Assembly (NCBI GenBank): GCA_036510065.1
Contig: DATCEO010000154.1
Span: forward strand, 8,075-72,074
Reading direction: 5' to 3'
Source of the DNA: DASUBV01 sp036510065
GTDB lineage: Bacteria > Actinomycetota > Actinomycetes > Streptosporangiales > Streptosporangiaceae
Length of the DNA: 64,000 nucleotides
This document shows positions 58,404 through 64,000 of this stretch, in pieces. How positions within the stretch are numbered: position 1 is the first letter of the stretch; each line of letters starts with the position of its first letter. The notes under the pieces are model-generated. The model had not been told where the DNA came from, ran no database searches, and saw only the letters and a program-made list of their open reading frames with translations. Both the position numbers and the translations under genes were made by a program.

Positions 58404-61400
58404 TCACAGCAGGCGCAGCTGCCGCTCAGCCGCCCGCCGGGGACGCGGCGGGGCCGGTACATCCGGCAGGGCCGGGCTGATCGAGCACAGGAACGGCGAG
58501 GCACCCGCGTCGGTCGCGGCGCCGTAGCGGGTCCGGCTGGCGGCATAGCTGATCAGCAGCCGCGACCGGGCCCTGGTCATGCCGACGAACAGCAGCCGGC
58601 GCTCCTCCGCCACGTCGGCCAGCGGTGGCCCGCCGCCCTGCGGCGCCATCGGGCGCAGCGGCAGCAGGCCCTTCTCGCATCCGGTCACGAAGACCACCTC
58701 GAACTCCAGCCCCTTGGCCGCATGCAGGGTCAGCAGCGTGATGGCGTCAGCGCGCGGGTCCAGGGCATCGACGACGGCTCCCAGCGCCACCTCGGCGGCG
58801 AACTGCTCAGGATCGGCGGCGCACCGGCAGGCCAGCGGCGTCAGCAGCTCGCCGGCGGCCCGGATGTCCACCGCCTGCGGGGCGGGAAGCTGGCCCGCCA
58901 GCGTGCGCACGGCGGCGGCCAGCTGGTCGGCTACCAGGCGGGCGGAGCCGGGGCCGGTCCCCGGCGGCGGCGCGCCGCCGGCGGAAGACGCCGCCAGCCG
59001 CATCTGCGCGAGGATCTCGGGTACTCCCGTGCGGCGCTGCAGGAGGTCATGAGAGCCCTTGCGGAACGGCAGCCCGGATCGGATCAGGGCCTGGCCCAGG
59101 ATGCCCGCCTGGGCGTCGGTGCGGTAGAGCACCGCGATGTCGGCCAGGCTCAGCCCCGCGTGCCCGTCGGAGCCGGCCCGGCCGCTGTCGATCGAGTGGA
59201 ACGAGGCCCCGCCGAGCAACTGGTCGATGGTGGCACCGACCCAGGCCGCCTCGGCATGCTCATCCGCCGCCTCATGCGCGATAACGGGCGCCCCCGTGAC
59301 CGCCGCCCGCAGCGTGCGGCCCGGAACCAGGGTGCCCGGTGCGATGGCGGCGGCCGCCGCGGCCACGATCGGGCGGCCCGAGCGATAGTTCATGCTGAGG
59401 CGACAGGTCGTCGCACCGGGATAGTCGGCGGAGAACCGCAAGAAGAAGCCCACGTCGGCCCCGCGAAACCCGTAGATCGACTGGTCCGGGTCGCCGATCG
59501 CGGTCAGGCCCGCGCCGTTGCCGGCCAGCAGGGTGAGCAGCTCGTACTGGACGGCATCGATGTCCTGGTACTCATCGACGCTGATCAGCGGCCAGCGCTC
59601 GCGGAATGCCGCGGCGAGCTCCGGCCGGGCGCGCAGCAGTGCCGCGGCCTGCTCGACCAGCCCGTCGAAGTCGACCAGGCCGCGCGCGGCCAGTTCCTGG
59701 ACCAGGGCCATCCGGGCCGCTGCGTCGGTGCTGGCCGCCCGGAGCAGGTCGCGGCCGGCCCGGGCCGAGCCGGCCAGCTCGGCCGCCAGCTCCTGCCGGG
59801 CCGCCTCGTCAGCGACCTCGAAATCGGCCGGCAGCCCGGCGTCGGCGTGCCGCTCACGCAGGATCTTCATGCCCAGCCCGTGGAAGGTTGTCACGGTCAC
59901 CGCGGCCAGCCCGGCCGCCGGGAGCGGGAGGTCACGCGTCGGAAGGTCACGCGTCGGGAGGTCACGCGGCGGCAGCAGCGCCGCCAGCCGCATGCGCAGC
60001 TCGTCAGCGGCCCGCCGGGTGAAGGTGACCGCCAGGCAGCCGCCCGGAGCGCGGCCGCCGCCCGGCAGGCCGCCGGCGGTCAGCTGGCAGGCGATCCGGT
60101 AGATCAGCGTCCGGGTCTTGCCCGTACCGGGACCGGCCACGATCATCAGCGGGCTGTCCGCCAGCGCCGCCGTCCGCTGCTCGGCGTCAAGCTGGCGCAG
60201 CAGCTCACCGAGCCCGGCTCCGGCGCGGGGCGGCCCCGCCGCGCGGGAGCTGCCGAGCGCGGGCAGGTCGACCGCCGGAGGGCTGGCCGCCGTTAGGTCG
60301 CGTGCCGGGAGCCCGCTCGCCGGGAAGTCGCCGGCGGCGCGGTCGGTCGCCGGAAGGTCATCCGCCGGGAGACGGGGCGCCGGAGTTCCGCGATCCGGAG
60401 CGTCGCGACCCGGAACATCGCGGGCCGGGAGCTCGCGGGCCGGCAGGTCGAAGAGCGCGGCGCCCGAACCCAGTTCGCCCGGCGCGAATAGCCGGACGGT
60501 GCCGTATTCGCCGTCGTAACCGGCCTCGCGCAGCACGGCACCCTGCCGCAGCCGGTCCAGGGCCTCGGCCAGCGCGCCACCGCCGGCCCGCTGGACGTCG
60601 GCGAGCGGCGCCTCGCGCAGGATGCCCAGCTCCGGCCCGAGCGCGCCGACCAGCCTGCTCACCTCGGCCGCCACCTTCTTGCTGGCCGGGCCAGTCGCCA
60701 CTATCTCGCCGACCACCTGCCGGAGCTGGACGAGGCGAGTGAATCCGGGTGCTCCCGGCGGACGGTACCCGGCCGGCCGGTCGGCCAGCTCGGCTACCCG
60801 GTGCAGGACGCCGATGGTGAGCGGCTTTCCGCACGCCGGGCAGATTCCGCCGTAGCGATCGCTCTCATCCGGCTCCAGCCGGACACCGCACTTACGGTGC
60901 CCGTCCAGGTGGTACTTCCCCTCCTCCGGAAAGAACTCGATCGTGCCCGCCAGGCCGCTGCCGCTGCGGAAGGCCTCGGCCATGGCAAAGTAATCGAGGT
61001 CACAGCTCAGTGTCGTCGCCTCGCGTCCGAGCATCGGCGGCGAATGCGCATCGGAGTTGCTCACCAGACGGTAGCCGTCAAGCGATGAGCACATCCAGTT
61101 CAAGGATGGATCCGAGGACAGCCCGGTCTCGATCGCGAATACGTGATCAGCGAGATCGCGGTAGCAGTCGGCGACCCGATCGAAGCCAGATTTCGAGCCC
61201 AGCACCGCAAACCACGGGGTCCACGCATGCGCCGGGACTAGGTAGCAGCCGGGTCCGCCCGCCAGCGTGATCTCCAGGAGGTCCCGCGAGTCAAGGCCGA
61301 TAATAGGGCGGCCGTCCGAGGCCAGGTTGCCGATCTTGGACAGCGCTTCGGTGATGCGGGCCGCCGCCTCTAATGTCGGGGCGTAGATGAGGTGATGCAC

Positions 61401-61715
61401 TTTCCTGGTCCGGTCGCCGCCGCGGTAGATGGTCGATATCTCCGCAGACAGCATGAATCGCACGGCCCCGGCGCAGCTACGCGGAGAAGTCCGGCGCAGC
61501 CTCTGTTCGAGCTCGGGGCGGAGCCGGAGCAGTCCCGGCTCGGCTGGAATGAGAGATTCGGCCAGCTCGGCTGCCCATGCCGGATGGGTAAAATCCCCAG
61601 TCCCGACGACAGTAATACCCTTCCGCAGTGCCCACCAGGCTAGGTGCTCGATATCACAGTCACGGCTGCAGGCTCGGGAGAACCTGGAGTGAATATGCAG
61701 GTCGGCGTAGAACAT
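58404..61715 (-). CDS. PHP-domain (EndoQ-like) nuclease fused to UvrD/Rep helicase
   Basis: This encodes 1,103 residues from the ATG at 61715 (MFYADLHIHS); GTG 61739 is an alternative. Residues 1-262 are a PHP phosphoesterase with His7/His9, GTGDFTHP, AEIST, KVHHLIY, PAHAWTPW and SNSDAHSP. A zinc-ribbon region follows (Cys276, Cys292, Cys295; GICPACGKP). A linker of degenerate pentapeptides lies at 421-485, then an SF1A helicase: Walker A AGPGTGKT (about 527-534), Walker B SVDEYQD (712-718), GDPDQSIYGFRGADV, SMNYRSG, LTLHAAKGLEFEVVFVTG and LLFVGMTRARSRLL. A second LPTRD tract lies at about 582-597. EndoQ nicks at deaminated bases; the fusion suggests coupled incision and unwinding in DNA repair, as an inference. 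Confidence 0.9.
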   Translation of the reverse strand: MFYADLHIHSRFSRACSRDCDIEHLAWWALRKGITVVGTGDFTHPAWAAELAESLIPAEPGLLRLRPELEQRLRRTSPRSCAGAVRFMLSAEISTIYRGGDRTRKVHHLIYAPTLEAAARITEALSKIGNLASDGRPIIGLDSRDLLEITLAGGPGCYLVPAHAWTPWFAVLGSKSGFDRVADCYRDLADHVFAIETGLSSDPSLNWMCSSLDGYRLVSNSDAHSPPMLGREATTLSCDLDYFAMAEAFRSGSGLAGTIEFFPEEGKYHLDGHRKCGVRLEPDESDRYGGICPACGKPLTIGVLHRVAELADRPAGYRPPGAPGFTRLVQLRQVVGEIVATGPASKKVAAEVSRLVGALGPELGILREAPLADVQRAGGGALAEALDRLRQGAVLREAGYDGEYGTVRLFAPGELGSGAALFDLPARELPARDVPGRDAPDRGTPAPRLPADDLPATDRAAGDFPASGLPARDLTAASPPAVDLPALGSSRAAGPPRAGAGLGELLRQLDAEQRTAALADSPLMIVAGPGTGKTRTLIYRIACQLTAGGLPGGGRAPGGCLAVTFTRRAADELRMRLAALLPPRDLPTRDLPTRDLPLPAAGLAAVTVTTFHGLGMKILRERHADAGLPADFEVADEAARQELAAELAGSARAGRDLLRAASTDAAARMALVQELAARGLVDFDGLVEQAAALLRARPELAAAFRERWPLISVDEYQDIDAVQYELLTLLAGNGAGLTAIGDPDQSIYGFRGADVGFFLRFSADYPGATTCRLSMNYRSGRPIVAAAAAAIAPGTLVPGRTLRAAVTGAPVIAHEAADEHAEAAWVGATIDQLLGGASFHSIDSGRAGSDGHAGLSLADIAVLYRTDAQAGILGQALIRSGLPFRKGSHDLLQRRTGVPEILAQMRLAASSAGGAPPPGTGPGSARLVADQLAAAVRTLAGQLPAPQAVDIRAAGELLTPLACRCAADPEQFAAEVALGAVVDALDPRADAITLLTLHAAKGLEFEVVFVTGCEKGLLPLRPMAPQGGGPPLADVAEERRLLFVGMTRARSRLLISYAASRTRYGAATDAGASPFLCSISPALPDVPAPPRPRRAAERQLRLL

Positions 61716-61739
61716 GCCGTCGCTTTCCCGGGCAGACAC

Positions 61740-62180
61740 GATAACTTAACCGGCCAGGATCCCCGGCGGCGATACCGGCGGCGGACCGTGTGGTCGGCTG
61801 GCCACTCCGGCCCCCGGCGCGGCGGCCGCCGGCCGCCTGCCGGGTCCGATCCTGTCACGCCGCAAGCCCGCGGCAGACGGGATTTCCGCGATGCGGACGG
61901 GCGGTCACGCGTTCGCACTGGCTGGAGTCCCGGAGCCTTTCCTCCATGGCCAGCAGTTCCCGGGCGAGCGGAGCAGGCTGGTGCCCCGGCGCCTGGCGCC
62001 GGAGGGCCAGGCCCGTGCCCAGCCGTGCCATCGCCGCTACCCGGGCCGGCTTCGGGTTCCACGATGCGGGACAATGCGAATAAGACAGCCCGGTCGCGCA
62101 TACATCGGCCCGCAAGCGCCGAACCGCCAGATGAAACTTGCGATCAGGGACGTGCAATCCGGATGGAGGGAGGAGGCTCG
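61740..62180. other. Divergent region between the PHP-UvrD gene and the small membrane-protein gene
   Basis: About 440 bp lie without a supported gene. Open frames on both strands lack domains and ribosome sites. Promoters for the two divergent genes should lie here; I could not identify them with confidence. Confidence 0.4.
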
Positions 62181-62396
62181 ATGAAGTACGTGTCGGTGCT
62201 CACCCCGCCCGCACTGGTATGTGCGGTATTCATCATCGCGGTGGTGGCCTTCCTGCGCCACGAGATGGGCGCAAGGCGGAGGCGTTCCGAAGATCTTCCG
62301 TCCGTCGGTATTTCCGGTGAGCATCCGATTCCGGAGCGCAATCCCGATGAGCGGGGCGACGACATCGAGGCCGCAGAACGTTCCGATGACAATTAA
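62181..62396 (+). CDS. Small single-pass membrane protein
   Basis: This encodes 71 residues behind an unusually strong purine-rich site (GGAGGGAGGAGG, 62166-62177). One membrane helix (VLTPPALVCAVFIIAVVAFL) is followed by an Arg-rich stop-transfer segment (ARRRRSED) and an acidic cytoplasmic tail (ERNPDERGDDIEAAERSDDN). The positive-inside rule places the tail in the cytoplasm. I recognise no family. It precedes lsr2 by 142 bp. Confidence 0.7.
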   Translation: MKYVSVLTPPALVCAVFIIAVVAFLRHEMGARRRRSEDLPSVGISGEHPIPERNPDERGDDIEAAERSDDN

Positions 62397-62470
62397 TGCC
62401 GCCGCCGATTACGCAGAGTTACTGACGCCCGGGCTTGTGCGCTGCCAGTCCAGAAACAGCGTATCTCGAA

Positions 62471-62500
62471 TTGTCAACCGCGGAGATCCTGGTATATCTT
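62471..62500 (+). promoter_or_regulatory. Candidate lsr2 promoter
   Basis: TTGTCA (62471-62476) and TATCTT (62495-62500) are separated by 18 bp in an AT-rich patch, 38 bp upstream of the lsr2 ATG. Both match housekeeping consensus positions. Confidence 0.5.
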
Positions 62501-62538
62501 TACGTGCCAAAAGACTTCCGCAGGGGAAAGGCTGCCTG

Positions 62539-62871
62539 ATGGCTCAGAAGACTGTGGTGACGGTGGTGTGCGACCTGCCCCACGACGGCGAGATCGAGGG
62601 GAACGAGACAGTTTCGTTCTCCTTTGACGGCACTGCCTACGAGATCGACGTGTGCTCAGCGCACGCCAAGGAACTGAACGACACCTTCGCTACTTATGCC
62701 GAGCACTCCCGGCGGGTCAGCGGCGGCGGCCGGCGCCGCAAGGCCCGCACCGGGCCGGGCCGCGAGCGCAGCTCGGAAATCAGGGCCTGGGCGCGCCAGC
62801 GTGGTCACAAGGTAAGCGAGCGCGGTCGCATTCCGGCATCGATCATCCAGGAATATGAGGCCTCGCACTAA
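62539..62871 (+). CDS. lsr2: Nucleoid-associated silencer Lsr2
   Basis: This encodes 110 residues. The N-terminal dimerisation region MAQKTVVTVVCDLPHDGEIE and VSFSFDGTAYEIDVCSAHAK is followed by a basic linker (GGGRRRKARTGPGRE) and the DNA-binding domain SSEIRAWARQRGHKVSERGR. The AT-hook-like Arg-Gly-Arg lies in the last loop (SERGRIPASI). It binds AT-rich DNA in the minor groove and silences foreign genes. A GGGGAAAGG site precedes the ATG. Confidence 0.96.
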   Translation: MAQKTVVTVVCDLPHDGEIEGNETVSFSFDGTAYEIDVCSAHAKELNDTFATYAEHSRRVSGGGRRRKARTGPGRERSSEIRAWARQRGHKVSERGRIPASIIQEYEASH

Positions 62872-63344
62872 CCAGGCACCGCCGGGTCGCCCGGTACCCT
62901 GTTTCCGGAGTACGGCTGAGCCGTCGGCAGCAGATTGGCGGCCGTGGCTGAGCCGCCGATGCGCGCCGGGCTCCCTGGCGGCCGGCCCGCCTCTTTCCGG
63001 CAGGCGCACATTCCTCAGGCAGGCGGCACCGCCGCGGAGTCGCGCGGCGGAGCCGCCTGCTGGCGTCTGCGCTCCGATGGCTGTCGCCCCGCCGGCCCCC
63101 GGCCGCGTCCGGCGCCCCCTGCCGGGTCCGGGCGCCGGCGGAACGTAACCGGACGTTCGCTCCCGGCGTAGCTGGGAACACAGGGCCGCTTGCCCTAGGT
63201 TGAATGGGATGAACGCCTTACCAGCGGGGAACGTTAACGTGAGGGTAATAACTCGCGCGAGGCGTCGCCCTGCGCACGGGCTAGCATGCGGAAGGGACGG
63301 GGCTGTTTGGATGCCTCCCCGACCGCTCTGTGAGGAGCGACGAG
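62872..63344 (+). other. lsr2-clpC intergenic region with 10-bp palindrome
   Basis: About 470 bp lie without a supported gene. A perfect palindrome ACGTTAACGT lies at 63231-63240, about 105 bp before clpC. TAGGTT at 63196-63201 is a -10-like hexamer. CGCTC and GAGCG form an inverted repeat at 63325-63340 over the GAGGAG ribosome site. I see no HAIR or CtsR-type consensus. Confidence 0.45.
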
Positions 63345-64000
63345 ATGTTCGAGAGGTTTACCGACCGGGCGCGGCGGGTTGTGGTTCTGGCTCAGGAAGA
63401 GGCCAGGATGCTCAACCACAACTACATCGGTACCGAGCACATCCTGCTTGGCCTCATCCATGAGGGCGAGGGCGTCGCCGCCAAGGCACTTGAGTCGCTG
63501 GGGATCAGCCTGGAGGCGGTGCGCCAGCAGGTTGAGGAGATCATCGGCCAGGGTCAGCAGGCTCCGTCGGGACATATCCCGTTCACGCCGCGGGCCAAGA
63601 AGGTGCTGGAGCTGTCGCTGCGGGAGGCTCTGCAGCTCGGCCACAATTACATCGGTACCGAGCACATCCTGCTCGGGCTGATCCGGGAGGGCGAGGGCGT
63701 CGCGGCCCAGGTGCTGGTCCGGCTGGGCGCGGACCTGAACCGGGTCCGTCAGCAGGTCATCCAGCTGCTGCATGGTTACCAGGGCAAGGAGCCCGCGGCG
63801 GCGGGGGCTCCCTCCGATGCCGCCCCGTCCACTTCGCTGGTGCTGGACCAGTTCGGCAGGAACCTGACTGCGGCGGCGCGCGAGGGCAAGCTCGATCCGG
63901 TCATCGGCCGGGAGAAGGAAATCGAGCGGGTCATGCAGGTGCTGTCCCGGCGGACGAAGAACAACCCGGTGCTGGTGGGCGAGCCTGGCGTGGGCAAGAC
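63345..64000 (+). CDS. clpC: ATP-dependent Clp protease ATPase subunit ClpC (3' end outside window)
   Basis: The first 218 residues are visible. Two Clp N-domain repeats are present (FTDRARRVVVLAQEEARMLN ... GTEHILLGLIHEGEG; then FTPRAKKVLELSLREALQLG ... GTEHILLGLIREGEG). A linker and the start of the first AAA domain follow (LDPVIGREKEIERVMQVLSR), ending inside Walker A (GEPGVGKT). A GAGGAG site precedes the ATG. ClpC unfolds substrates for ClpP. Confidence 0.95.
   Translation, partial: MFERFTDRARRVVVLAQEEARMLNHNYIGTEHILLGLIHEGEGVAAKALESLGISLEAVRQQVEEIIGQGQQAPSGHIPFTPRAKKVLELSLREALQLGHNYIGTEHILLGLIREGEGVAAQVLVRLGADLNRVRQQVIQLLHGYQGKEPAAAGAPSDAAPSTSLVLDQFGRNLTAAAREGKLDPVIGREKEIERVMQVLSRRTKNNPVLVGEPGVGK

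Noticed and set aside
60252..60449. Regular repeats considered as a CRISPR array
   Set aside because: The repeats are 15 bp, have no spacers, and keep a coding register inside a large gene; no cas genes are present.
61640..62101. 153-codon minus-strand frame upstream of the PHP-UvrD gene
   Set aside because: It is Pro/Gly/Arg-rich without motifs and overlaps the start of the PHP domain in another frame.
63200..63463. 87-codon plus-strand frame upstream of and into clpC
   Set aside because: It overlaps the clpC N-domain in another frame and has no ribosome site.

Overview
The window comes from a very GC-rich, Gram-positive actinobacterium. The evidence is a WhiB-family regulator, Lsr2, actinobacterial-type overlapping start and stop codons (ATGA, GTGA, TTGA), a ponA2-whiB4-arsA neighbourhood, and the tRNA-Ser / SRP RNA / dnaX / ybaB / recR order. 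I lean towards a Streptosporangiales-like lineage, but the sequence does not fix this. Most of it is ordinary chromosome with three patches of accessory or decaying DNA.

Layout. Positions 1-3900 are the right end of an integrated element of the actinomycete AICE type: a run of small overlapping genes (one an anti-sigma-like ATPase), then excisionase and tyrosine integrase, next to the 3' end of tRNA-Ser(GGA) at about 4 kb. From 4.2 to 11.8 kb lie the SRP RNA, dnaX, ybaB, recR, lysC, asd and a DUF2203 plus GAF-ANTAR pair. From 11.8 to 19.6 kb are a zinc alcohol dehydrogenase, a two-component system facing an MMPL transporter, an SRPBCC protein and a DHA2 drug exporter. From 19.6 to 22.0 kb is a scrapyard: a DinB protein, a phd/PIN toxin-antitoxin pair with both genes frameshifted, and a deletion scar joining fragments of two unrelated genes. 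From 22.1 to 26.9 kb are a pentapeptide-DinB protein and a PadR-controlled FtsX-type ABC exporter. From 27.0 to 28.65 kb is the relic of a second integrative element at tRNA-Pro(CGG), with a shrunken integrase between two colinear scar repeats exactly 1,353 bp apart.

From 28.7 to 39.7 kb is a conserved cell-envelope and stress block: metallophosphoesterase, YqeY, bifunctional PBP, WblA/WhiB4, two ArsA ATPases, a slipin, DUF4177, RidA, Nudix, MBL hydrolase and Crp. From 39.7 to 56.1 kb are ppa, dacB, a zinc metalloprotease, tilS, hpt, ftsH, folE, an MprF-like lysyltransferase, folP-folB-folK, DUF3180, a DUF2520 protein, panC, coaX and lysS, supplying folate, pantothenate/CoA, purine salvage and tRNA functions. 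From 56.2 to 64.0 kb are a c-di-AMP-riboswitch-controlled NlpC/P60 hydrolase, an ArgA-type acetyltransferase, a PHP-nuclease/UvrD-helicase fusion, a small membrane protein, lsr2 and the start of clpC (cut by the window end).

The most unusual items are the PHP-UvrD fusion with pentapeptide repeat tracts at two separate places, the tRNA-Pro double scar with covarying hairpins and a twice-deleted integrase, a 13-bp perfect inverted repeat beside it, and a recurring TAnnnT hexamer 6-8 nt before at least eight start codons, which predicts many leaderless mRNAs.
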